A DNA stretch of 64,000 nucleotides, taken from the NCBI GenBank assembly GCA_039621445.1, contig CP154954.1:24006954-24070953 (forward strand), read 5' to 3'. Positions 9,731-18,455 of the stretch are shown one piece after another. Position numbers and translations under genes: made by a program. Numbering within the stretch: position 1 is the first letter of the stretch; each line of letters opens with the position of its first letter. The notes below the pieces were generated by a model. That model was not told the origin of the DNA. It saw nothing but the letters and a program-made list of their open reading frames with translations, and made no database searches. Source of the stretch: Euglena gracilis (Eukaryota; Euglenida; Euglenophyceae; Euglenales).

Positions 9731-10903
9731 ATGGCTGTAAAGGGGCCGGATGGCCCTCCAGAAGACCCCAAGACTCAAGACAATACACCCCTTGTCAACC
9801 AAGCTGCTACCACAACCAACCCTTCAAGTACACCTACTGTTGCAGTGGACACCGGACAGTTGGAGCTGCTGGCCAAGATGTTGTTGCCGCTGTTGGTGCC
9901 GGTGCTAACCACTGCTGTGGCACAACGACTCACTGCTGACCGCCCTGTACATAGTGACAGAGAAAGTCAAGACAGCAGCTCACAAAGAAGGAAGAGGACA
10001 TGGCAAGAGAGGGAAGAGCATGAAGAGTACCTACAGAGAAGGTTTGGAAGAGATTACAAGCCCCCATGGCAGAGAGGTCGACCCAGTTATCATATATCTC
10101 AACAGAGTTCTCCACAGCCCCAGCTCCATCAGCAAGTGAGTCTGGGGCCCCCCTGTACAGCAAGCCCATCAGTGGGCATTCCACAGTCAGGCCCATCAGT
10201 GAGCATTCCAATGAACAGCCCATTCCAATGCCCACCAGTGGGTAGAAGTCAAGTATGTCCATCTGTCACATCAATCATACAAATGTACATTCCATCACAG
10301 ACCAACCTTTGGGGTGAACCCCTGCAATCTCAGCAACCACTGCAATCAAACTGGAGCAGAGAAGATGACCAGAGGAAGAATTGGACCAGAGAAGAAGAGC
10401 AGAGAAGGAGAGAGGCTGAACTCTTCAGAAGCCTCAGAGCCTTTCTCAGCACAGGCCAGAGTACACAAGTCCCCCCCCTCCCAACACCATTACACAACCC
10501 TGGCCTGCCACCATCACCCTTAATCCCAGATGTGGTACTGGCATCACCATCAGCCTTCCAATGTGGTTTTCTGCCTGCAGCTTTCCCTTTTGTCTCACAA
10601 AGTCCCCCCCAAAGAGGGGACAACTCAACACAATACCTTCACCCAGTAAAACAAGTGGATCAAGAATTTCATCCCAAGGCAACTCCAAATCAAAAGCAGT
10701 CAGCAAAACAACGCCCCCCCACCCAAAAGAGGAGGATCATCAACCCCAGCCAAATGCAACCCCAAAAAATCTCAGCACCAGCCCCCCAATATCAGCCCCC
10801 CCTGCAAGAGGGGGGGGGCCAGGCCCACCATTTCGCATTTTTAAAAATCCAACAAAACCCACCATGTTTGATGGCACACAGTGGGCCAAACTGGGCACAG
10901 TGA
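9731..10903 (+). CDS. Non-LTR element ORF1 (Pro/Gln/Arg-rich)
   Basis: 390 codons from ATG 9,731. Residues 40-65 are hydrophobic (LELLAKMLLPLLVPVLTTAV), followed by a charged stretch rich in Arg and Glu (QRRKRTWQEREEHEEYLQRR), then proline/glutamine-rich sequence with GPSVSIP-like short repeats and a second charged stretch (REEEQRRREAELFRSLRAF) that could be helical. No known domain is recognised. By position it is the element's ORF1, usually an RNA-binding or assembly protein. Its last part overlaps ORF2 in the -1 frame, with a slippery heptamer at 10,840-10,846. Confidence 0.65.
   Translation: MAVKGPDGPPEDPKTQDNTPLVNQAATTTNPSSTPTVAVDTGQLELLAKMLLPLLVPVLTTAVAQRLTADRPVHSDRESQDSSSQRRKRTWQEREEHEEYLQRRFGRDYKPPWQRGRPSYHISQQSSPQPQLHQQVSLGPPCTASPSVGIPQSGPSVSIPMNSPFQCPPVGRSQVCPSVTSIIQMYIPSQTNLWGEPLQSQQPLQSNWSREDDQRKNWTREEEQRRREAELFRSLRAFLSTGQSTQVPPLPTPLHNPGLPPSPLIPDVVLASPSAFQCGFLPAAFPFVSQSPPQRGDNSTQYLHPVKQVDQEFHPKATPNQKQSAKQRPPTQKRRIINPSQMQPQKISAPAPQYQPPLQEGGGQAHHFAFLKIQQNPPCLMAHSGPNWAQ
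10840..10846 (+). other. Candidate -1 ribosomal frameshift site TTTAAAA
   Basis: The heptamer reads T TTA AAA in the ORF1 phase, matching the X XXY YYZ rule. A -1 slip leads from ORF1 ...FLK into ORF2 ...NPTKPTMFDG, which is open to 12,873. The preserved equivalent in copy 1 is 114-120. A nine-G tract at 10,811-10,818 and flanking could alternatively cause a sequencing or mutational shift. Confidence 0.45.
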
Positions 10904-12873
10904 TCCTGCAGGAGGAACCCAGCCCCTTTCAATGGCAAGACCCCCCCCAGGCAACTGATTTACCAGCCTCCCCACCCAACACCCCCCTGGAAGGGGTCCC
11001 AGTTTGGGAAACACCAGAGTTTCGGACCCTCAGGAAAGAATTTTTTTGGAGAAGGCGCATGAGACAGCAAGCAGGAGGCATTTTATTTCACGAGAAGGTC
11101 GCCAGAAAACTGGCAAACATTCAGGAAAAGTGGGTCGACATTGGCAGAACAGTGGACATTCGGCAGTCACAAAAAATGGTGCACACTGACATGAAACTCA
11201 CGTTGCCACTGGCAGCGCCAAAAGTTGTGCAATCGCCCCCCCCACCAAAAAAGAACCTCACCCTGGAACGGATCAGAATCGCCCAAATTCTTCATCAATA
11301 CCGACCAGAGGAACAACGTGAGGAGGGACTGGACATGTCGCACATAAAAAACGTACGCCGAGCTATCGCACAAAAAATCAAACAAAAAGTGCCAGCAGCA
11401 GAAGCAGTCCGCCCCCCGAGGACAAAGAAGAGGCTGACACCCTCCCGAGAACCAACCCTGCCCATTGCCTGGCGATACTGCCCAAGAATTTGGCTGATGG
11501 ATGACATGCCCAGACCGTTACAGTTTGCGTGTGAGGTTGGATTGGCTGATCGTCTTTCCCCGTCCGTGTGGACCACCAGCGATCTTGATGACTCAAATGA
11601 CTCCCTGTCGGACTATTATTCTTGTGCTGCCACAAAAAATTTCCACATGGCAGAAACAGTTGGCACCATACACCTCCGCACTGCATGCCCACACGGGGGG
11701 AAGAAGCCGGAAGACGCATATCTGAAGACGGGGCGAGGTGATTCCCTGACAACAATGGGTGATGTGGAAACCAATCCAGGCCCGCTGACGGCATTTAATG
11801 GACCCTGTGGTGAAGTCATGGATCTATTGGACCAACTTGTTGCCATGAACATGACTGATTTCTTTCGGATCAAGGCTAAAATACCACTGCGGCAAGGCCC
11901 CGATGGCTCCTCCCGTTCACTTCTTCCCAGAGCTACATACTGGCTGAAATGCACTTTGTGTGACATTGAAACCATCACTGCCTCGGCAGGTTGGTGCCTG
12001 CACCACAGGGAAACCTGCCCTGTTTTTTCAGCCACAGTATATCCATCTACTGAGACAGCAAAAGTACACTCCGTAACAAGCCGAGGATACCCCCAAGAAC
12101 AAGCTCGGGAAAGGTTTTCAGAAGGACACCAGCCGAATGGAAGGGGGGAACGAATCACCACCCATGGTGACGTCCAAACACAACCAGGGCCCATCTACTT
12201 CCGTCTGGCCACCATGGAAAGACCGACAATCCCTATCCCCAGGGGATTTCAAGAAAATTTCATTCGGCACAGACTGCTGGCGAGCCTTCAAGAGGTGGAT
12301 GCAGAACTTCAAACTTTCCGAGACACCTTCCCTTCCGATGTCCTTGTTGAGGACGCTACCGTCTATGAGCTCACCGAATGTTGGGAAGTTTTGAGAGGAG
12401 TTCTGTTTGTGCTCATAGGGCTATGGCCACATCGACCACCACGTCACGACTCCCCATCGAGTGTGCATGCCATTATGTGGTTGCTGACCTGTTTATGGTC
12501 CGAAGTATGCAACATCGGCGAGGCCTTTCACTTCTACCTGCCCCCTATTCACCTAATGGCACTACCCAACGTTCTCCGGCCGAGAGGCACTTTCCCCAGA
12601 GTACCTCCAACGGAGCCCTCCTCGTCCGACCTCTGCCCATTGAATGTACACACCGTTGATATCCTGGACATCATGGCCTTGTTACGTCCGACAAGATCAG
12701 TAGTTTCAGTTGACCGTCACATCCGGAGGGCACGACGGACAGCACAAAGACGACCAAACCACCAACGAGGTGACATAGGCCGTAACAACGCTGTCATAGC
12801 CGAGAGGCCCACACACCAAGATGTCACACTTTGTGGTGACGTTCACCTCGAGCCAGGACCTATTTACGGATAA
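10847..12873 (+). CDS. Non-LTR element ORF2 with three 2A-like motifs
   Basis: The frame is open from at least 10,561; the first ATG after the slippery site is 10,864 (MFDGTQW). About 670 residues. The N-terminal third is basic (KNVRRAIAQKIKQKV, RPPRTKKRL). Three 2A-like motifs divide the product: GDVETNPGP, GDVQTQPGP and GDVHLEPGP. A Cys/His cluster (CTLC...CLHH) lies between the first two. The segment after the second motif has a hydrophobic run (VLRGVLFVLIGLW) that could be a membrane or buried helix. The family is unrecognised. 2A skipping would release separate polypeptides from one frame. The stop follows the third motif by three codons. Confidence 0.7.
11758..11784 (+). other. 2A-like motif 1, GDVETNPGP (canonical)
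   Basis: Matches the D-V/I-E-x-N-P-G-P consensus at every defined position; preceded by GRGDSLTTM. Ribosomal skipping would occur between the last Gly and Pro. Confidence 0.85.
12166..12192 (+). other. 2A-like motif 2, GDVQTQPGP (degenerate)
   Basis: Same spacing and upstream context (GRGERITTH) as motif 1, but Glu is replaced by Gln and Asn by Gln. Activity is doubtful because the Asn-Pro-Gly-Pro core is altered. Confidence 0.6.
12835..12861 (+). other. 2A-like motif 3, GDVHLEPGP, next to the stop
   Basis: Degenerate motif (His-Leu-Glu instead of Glu-x-Asn) only three codons before TAA at 12,871-12,873. Its place at the ORF2/ORF3 border is the same in copy 1. Confidence 0.5.
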
Positions 12874-12956
12874 CCCCTCGTGAAGGACCCCTATCCCTGC
12901 GACCTAGCACCCGGCCCCATTGCCGACGACCAACCAACCAACCAGGGCCTTCTAAG

Positions 12957-14417
12957 TTGTCAGATGTGGCCCCAGGGCACGCCAACCACGTACGGCAACC
13001 GATTGACCACGAAAAAACGCGGTATGGGTACAGTCCTCCCCGATGTGGCAGGGGCAAAAGCCTTGCCAGTTGTGGCGACATTGAAAGCAACCCAGGTCCC
13101 ACAGAAACCCGCCCTCCCCAGCAGGAGGACGTCGAAATGGCCTCAGCCGCACAGACCTTTGCTGTGCCGCCGACGGAGGTACCACTCCTTGGATCTTGGT
13201 TTCCAATGCACTCAACGCCGCTGTTCTCGCCTACTTTGTCCCAGGCTATAATGCCGTTTCCCAGTTTGAACGGGGGCCCCGGGGCACCTGCAGCAGAACA
13301 AATCATGGTCATTGACGAACTAGAGTCCCGGGTGCGCTCAGCGATTTCCGAAATTCACGGGTGTGCGCCACAGGGCCAGGGGTTGATTGAGAATTTTGTG
13401 CCGTCCTCACCACAAGGGCAAGAGCAAGAATGCCAAAATGGTCGAAGGCCGCAGCCCCCCGTGGTTCCAGCACTAGCGCAGTCCTCGATGAACGCTGATA
13501 CGCTGCAAGTCACTCCCTTCTCGCAACCTTGCCCAGCAATGCAGCCATCTTGGGAAGAAATTTCCCAAGACACTCGGGGCACGTTGGTCCATATCCCACG
13601 GGGAGCGTTGCGAAACGTTGGGCTCGCCTTCTGCAGCACCCTCAGTCGCTTTGTGTCAAAGCCAGGATGGGAGACCCTACACGCACTTTGGTGCTTCCCA
13701 AAAGCTGTGCTTGCTCCATTGAAGCGGAGCGGGAAAAGCCATTGGGCTGCAGTTGGACGGAAAATTACTGAGAGAGCCAATGCCTACCTCAACCGGTCCA
13801 CAGAAGATTCGTGGGATGAGACTCGCCAAATTCGTGATGCACAAAACCCAAAGAAGAGAACACGAAGTCAGACAAAAAATTTCGATGCTGAAAGCCAAGA
13901 AAGATTGTGCAACCGTGTTCAAAGCCTTGTCAGCCATGGGGCGGTCAGTAAAGCCTGCCGCATGCTGACTTCTGATGGAATCCAAGATGCAGACGACCCG
14001 CTAATCTTGGAACGGTTGGCTGCCTTGCACCCTCCTGAACCCCAACCTGGAAGGCAAAATCTGCCTCCGGACTTCCCTCGCCTCGAATTCGATCTCAGTG
14101 AAGATGCAACCAGGGAGCGCCTAATTCAAATACGGAAAGCAGTCATGTCTTTCCCGAAGGAGTCCTCACCAGGACCGTCTGGACTTCGTCCAGATCATCT
14201 TAAAGACATGCTCTCTGATCCCCTGGGGACACAATCAGAACAACTCCTCACAATTTTGGACCAATTCTTCCGAACATGTTTGACAAACGGAAACCACAAC
14301 TCTGCGGCATGGATTTTCGCTGGTGCCCGTTTGACTCCTCTTCAAAAACCCTGCAATCCAAGCGAAAACCTTGATGAGCTTGGCAATACCAACCCCATTC
14401 ATGACCCAAAGAAGGAT
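12957..14417 (+). CDS. Non-LTR element ORF3, exon-like left part (2A to pre-RT)
   Basis: The frame is open from 12,840 and starts 34 bases before the ORF2 stop, in the -1 phase. No ATG occurs before the 2A motif; 12,957 is a TTG, and the first ATG is in EDVEMAS. Visible segments are the 2A motif, a Pro/Gln-rich region, a basic region with NPKKRTRSQ, then SSPGPSGLRPDHL and FAGARLTPLQKP. The frame is broken at 14,417 by the LTR element and resumes in phase at 26,994. Translation start (reinitiation, recoding or non-AUG) is unknown. Confidence 0.75.
13074..13100 (+). other. 2A-like motif 4, GDIESNPGP (canonical), near ORF3 start
   Basis: Full consensus, preceded by GRGKSLASC, which parallels the sequence before motif 1. 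N-terminal 2A motifs ahead of RT are known in several non-LTR elements. It lies upstream of the first ATG of ORF3. Confidence 0.85.
14414..14417. repeat. Target site duplication GGAT, left
   Basis: GGAT directly left of the LTR terminus AGTTTCC; matched by GGAT at 26,990-26,993 right of the other LTR. Confidence 0.85.
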
Positions 14418-15056
14418 AGTTTCCTGAATGGTGTTGTTTTTGCCCAGCCTTCACTCCCGGGGGTCCGTGAGGGGGTACCGGCGGGGTGGGGGGTAGGCGC
14501 GATGGGCTCTGGGGAGAGGGGTAGGTTCGGGATACTCCCCTTCCCACGTAGGATTTTTTCCCGGGGACCGAAGGCCCTCCTTTTTGGGGAGTGGTTGGAG
14601 GGGGGAGTCCGGCTTGGCGTCCCTTCTGGCAGTGGGGGGGTTTAGGAAAAGGCCTGGTTAGCCTCCCCTAGGCTTCAGATACCCCAGCACCAACACCTTT
14701 TTGGCTTGTACTGCTCTCCTGCGCCAGCAGATAGCCAATCTTTTTTGTAATCTTTTGCTTGCTCCGCCCTTGGGATTTTGATTTTCTTGAACTTTTGCAC
14801 TTTCTTGGCTCCAGTGCCTTTCCTTGAATTCCCTTGAAATTCCTTGAAAATTGATATAATTTGACCTTGGTCTTGATTCAGCAAGCACAATCTTGAATTG
14901 AAACCATAGATAAGAAAGAGGGAGCCTGCAGTAAAAAACAGAACAGTTAGAGAGCGGTTTGCGCTATTTTGATGCTAAATTAGCGCAGTGGTTCGCTATA
15001 TACAACAGCAGGCTGTAATAGTGGCAATAGAAGGTGCAGCGGCCGGTCCGCCAACT
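14418..15056 (-). repeat. 3' LTR of the methyltransferase element
   Basis: 639 bp with termini AGTT/AACT; differs from the right LTR by single bases such as AGTTTCCTG versus AGTTTCCCG and CAGCAAGC versus CAGCAGGC. The noncanonical ends are fixed by the GGAT duplication on both sides. Confidence 0.9.
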
Positions 15057-15068
15057 CTCCCCTTCCTC
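15057..15068 (-). promoter_or_regulatory. Polypurine tract
   Basis: The minus strand reads GAGGAAGGGGAG immediately before the 3' LTR, the normal position for plus-strand priming in an LTR element. Confidence 0.6.
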
Positions 15069-16466
15069 GGCCTTGCCTCCGGCTGCCGGGCCTGGCCGCT
15101 GCCTCTCTCGCCCCCCTGCCACAGGAGCCTGGCCGGGGCTCCCCGGTCCTTCGTTGCGCCGCTGCCTGGCGTGCCGGCTGCGGGCGGGCTCCTGTGGTCC
15201 GGGTTGGGGTGGACGCCAGCCAATCCCTGGCCGTGCTCCGCAGGCGTTCGGTGAGCGTCGCTGCTGACGTCGTCCGGCCTTGCGGGCTGGCCTCAGGAAT
15301 TGGCTGGGCTCGGGCTTTGGCTCTCCTTGGCGCTCCTTGGTGGGTGGTCTTGTCTGGGTTCGGTGGCCCCCCCCCCCCTTGGGGCTGGCGGGGCCCCTCG
15401 CCGCCCTTTTTTTTTTTTTTTTTTTTGCCGGCCCCCCTGGGCCGTGCGTGCCCCCCCCCCGGGTGGTCTTGGGCGGCCCCCCTGGGCCGCTTTTCGGCGC
15501 CTCCCCCCCTGGGGTCTGGGCGGCCCCCCTGGGCCGGTTTTAGGCGCCCCCCCCCCCTGGGGTCTTGGGCGGCCCCCTTGGGCCGTTTTTTTGGCCCCTC
15601 CCCCCCCCCCGGGGTCGTGGGCGGCCCCCCCTGGGCCGCTCTTGGGTTCCCCCCCCCCCGGGGTGGGCGCGGCCCCTTGGCCGGTTTTTTTTTTTTTCCC
15701 CGCCCCCCTGGGCCGTGCATGCCCCCCCCCCCCCGGGAGGTCTTGGGCGGCCCCCTGGGCCGCTTTTCGGCGCCTCCCCCCCTGGGGTCTGGGCGGCCCC
15801 CCTGGGCCGCTTTTCGGCGCCCCCCCCCCCTGGGGTCTTGGGCGGCCCCCCCGGGCCGTTGTTCTGGCCCCCCCCCCCCCGGGGCCGTGGGCGGCCCCCC
15901 CTGGGCCGCTCTTGGGTTCCTCCCCCGGGTGTGGGCGCGGCCCCCTGGCCGCTTTTTTTTTTTTTTTGCCGGCCCCCCTGGGCCGTGCGTGCCCCCCCCG
16001 CCGGGGTGGTCTTGGGCGGCCCCCCTGCCGCTCTTGGGTGCCCCCGGTCCGGGTCCTTTGGTCTTCCCTGGGTCCCCTCTGGGCCCCCCCGGGGTCGGTT
16101 GGGTTTCCCCCCTTGGGTCCCCTTTCTTTCTCCTTTCCTCTCCTTCTTTGCTCGCCTCTCCCCGGGGCTTTCGCCCCCGTGCTTCGTCGCTCTCCTCTCC
16201 TCTCCTCTCTCTCTCCTCTCTGGGGTCTCTCCGGTCTCCCTTCTCCTGGCTCGGCCTCGGCCGGGCTCACCGTGGCTCAGCCTTGGTTGGGGAAGAGAAG
16301 GGAGGGGTGGCACACCAGTAAGAGGTTGGGTTGGTGGGTGAGAGCCTCCACAGTATCCATCAGGTCAGTAGGGGGTGAGCCAGCTGCCGCCGACATCACC
16401 GCATCTCCTCACGACGACAGCTCAGCTCCTGCGCGCGCGCTGCCAGCCGCCTGTCCTGAGCGTCGA
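15057..16466. repeat. C/T-rich repeat block in the 3' region (copy 2)
   Basis: Same architecture as 4,331-5,749: GGCGGCCCCCCTGGGCCGC-type units with long T and C homopolymers, in two and a half larger periods, then a pyrimidine-rich stretch to about 16,300. Purine-rich on the element's coding strand. No coding evidence. Confidence 0.8.
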
Positions 16467-17087
16467 AGGAGAGGGGAAGGAACAGAAAGATGAACTGGAA
16501 CACGACCACCATGGAGAAAATCCCAGGTTGACGCCAGGCCTTTTCCATTTCCCCATGGGGTGTGGGCAGGGGGCGGGGGTGGCCTCCTTGTTGGGAAGGA
16601 AGGGCCGGGTCGCACCGTGGCCATGCAGGGGCACGCCTCCGGTGGTGGTGCCCCCTCGCCGCAGGGACGGGTCATGGGGGTGCACGGGAACGGGGCCCCC
16701 TGGTGGGAGGGGGGATCCCGAGCTGGGGCGTCCCTGCGGGTCGACACGCGGGGGCGGCGACCTCTACCCGTGGGGGCAGGGGAGACTCGGGGACCGGGTC
16801 TCTGAGGTACGCCTGGACTGCGGGGTGGGTACGCGTGTGATATGGGGAGTGATGGGGTGGTGGACGGTGGAGCTGGGGCAAGGGAAGCGCGGGAGAGCGC
16901 ATCCCTTGCAGACGCGGATCGCACGGAGACGGGGCGCTTGCCGCTCGCGGGCCGCCGGTGGACCCTGACCGGGTACCTGGGGTGGGCCGCTTGTTGGGCA
17001 CCCGCCGGGCCAACATCTCCTCCGTCTTCTTGGTCTCGATCTCCTTCGTCTCCTCCATCACCTTCATCATCGTCTCCAGCAGAATCA
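16467..17087 (-). other. C-terminal acidic tail and 3' noncoding region
   Basis: A minus-strand frame from 17,197 reads MEIEKEKEKEFGLSWEEPPEEW and then an Asp/Glu-rich run (GDDDEGDGGDEGDRD). It overlaps the end of the chromodomain frame in another phase, so it may be its true C-terminus after a frameshift. From about 17,000 leftward the sequence is GC-rich with Pro/Arg-type translation and no recognisable domain. Confidence 0.4.
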
Positions 17088-18455
17088 TCACCTTCTCGAC
17101 ATACATCTCCGTCCTCGGGGTCCTGCCACATCCACTCCTCTGGTGGCTCCTCCCAGGACAGCCCAAACTCCTTCTCCTTCTCCTTCTCGATCTCCACAGC
17201 GTGGCAGATGGCGATGTGGGGTTCCTCCGGGAGACCTCGAAAGGTACTTCATGATGTCCTCCTTGATGTCGTGCTCGACGAAGTACGACACGATGGGGGA
17301 GGCGTACCGGTGGAAGAAGTGCCGCAGCGGCTCCCACGTCTTCTCCTCGTACCCCAGCCACTTGACGAGGAACTCGAGGTCGCCGTTGGCATCGCGCCGG
17401 TGGGTGACCACCGCCTCCACCTCCCACTCGTCCAGCCGGGAACCCTCCTCCGGCCTGGATTGGCGGAAGTGGAAGAGACGGAGCGGTGGCCCCATGAGGG
17501 CTGGATCGTGGCGGTAGCTCTTGATTTGGGATCGGTGGGCCACCTGCTTCCGGCCATCCTCCATCTGGAGCACGTACGTGTGCTCACTGGTGCGCTCTGC
17601 CACCACGCACGGCCCGATCCAGTACGTCTCCAGCGTCTCCCCTGTGCGGTGTGCGCGGCGGAGATACCAGACCTTGTCGTTGATCTCCAGCTCCGGCAGC
17701 TCTTTCCTCCGCTTGTTGACCGCCTCGGCTGTCTTGGCGTGCTCCTCGTTCAGGATCTTCGCAACACGATGATCGATGTCCTGCATGCGCTCGAAGAAGG
17801 CCACCGCGTCCTCGGCCCGCGTGGGCGGCTGGTACGGCACCCCGCCATACCACCGCTCGCGGCCGAAGAGCACCTGGAAGGGGCTCAGGCCGCTGGGCCC
17901 AGCACTGTCGTGCAGGGTCCGCAGGGCCCGCGGCAGCGCCTCCGGCCACTCCACGCCCTCCGCCGCCTTCATCTTCCTCAGCCGCTTCTGGATCTGCGCG
18001 CCGAGGACCTCCGCACGGGCGTTGCCCTCGTGGTGGTATGCTTGGGAGAAGGCATGGCGCACCCCCAGTCTTGCACACATTGCCCTCCACCAGGCCCCCA
18101 CGAAGTGGGGGCCCCGGTCCGACGTGATGACGCTTGGCACGCCGAACTGCGCCCACTGCTCATACATAGCCTTAGCCACCGCCTCCGCCGTTAGCCCGCG
18201 GGTGTGGTGCACGGTTGCGATCGCCCAGCCGGAGTGCCGATCGATGCATGCTGCGAACACGTTCACCAGCTTGCCGCCCTCCACCTCCACCTCCGGCATC
18301 TGGAACAGATCCACGCTCACCGAACACATCACATGGGGCGGCACTGGCGTGGGCGTGATGCGGAGCCGGAGGGGTTGGTGCGGGTGCTCCGATGCCTGAC
18401 AGAACTCACCACACGCCAGAATCTTGCCCGCCAGCTCGCGTGCTCGGGAGGGCAC
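17088..18455 (-). CDS. Integrase with C-terminal chromodomain
   Basis: 455 codons. The start holds the CC half of the HHCC zinc site (ACGEFC); the HH half (HRASH) is in another frame upstream (18,649-18,329), so a frameshift lies near 18,440-18,460. The catalytic core is visible as D (VDLFQMPE), D (SDRGPHFVG) and E (HHEGNARAE). A linker with NDKVWYLRR leads to a chromodomain, YEVEAV-like then FLVKWLGYEEKTWEPLRHF, ending in a helix (FVEHDIKEDIMKYL). Integrase inserts the cDNA; chromodomains in chromoviruses steer insertion toward modified chromatin. The frame then runs into an Arg/Gly-rich end. Confidence 0.85.
   Translation of the reverse strand: MPSRARELAGKILACGEFCQASEHPHQPLRLRITPTPVPPHVMCSVSVDLFQMPEVEVEGGKLVNVFAACIDRHSGWAIATVHHTRGLTAEAVAKAMYEQWAQFGVPSVITSDRGPHFVGAWWRAMCARLGVRHAFSQAYHHEGNARAEVLGAQIQKRLRKMKAAEGVEWPEALPRALRTLHDSAGPSGLSPFQVLFGRERWYGGVPYQPPTRAEDAVAFFERMQDIDHRVAKILNEEHAKTAEAVNKRRKELPELEINDKVWYLRRAHRTGETLETYWIGPCVVAERTSEHTYVLQMEDGRKQVAHRSQIKSYRHDPALMGPPLRLFHFRQSRPEEGSRLDEWEVEAVVTHRRDANGDLEFLVKWLGYEEKTWEPLRHFFHRYASPIVSYFVEHDIKEDIMKYLSRSPGGTPHRHLPRCGDREGEGEGVWAVLGGATRGVDVAGPRGRRCMSRR

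Larger units (their letters stand above)
10727..16466. repeat. Segmental duplication, copy 2
   Basis: Counterpart of 1-5,749. Contains the non-LTR ORF2/ORF3 left part, the 639-bp LTR and the C/T-rich block, and ends inside the 3' noncoding region of the methyltransferase element at GCGTCGA (16,466). Confidence 0.9.

Noticed and set aside
16842-18194. Plus-strand 450-codon frame opposite integrase
   Set aside because: Antisense shadow in GC-rich coding DNA; the minus strand encodes clear integrase and chromodomain motifs.
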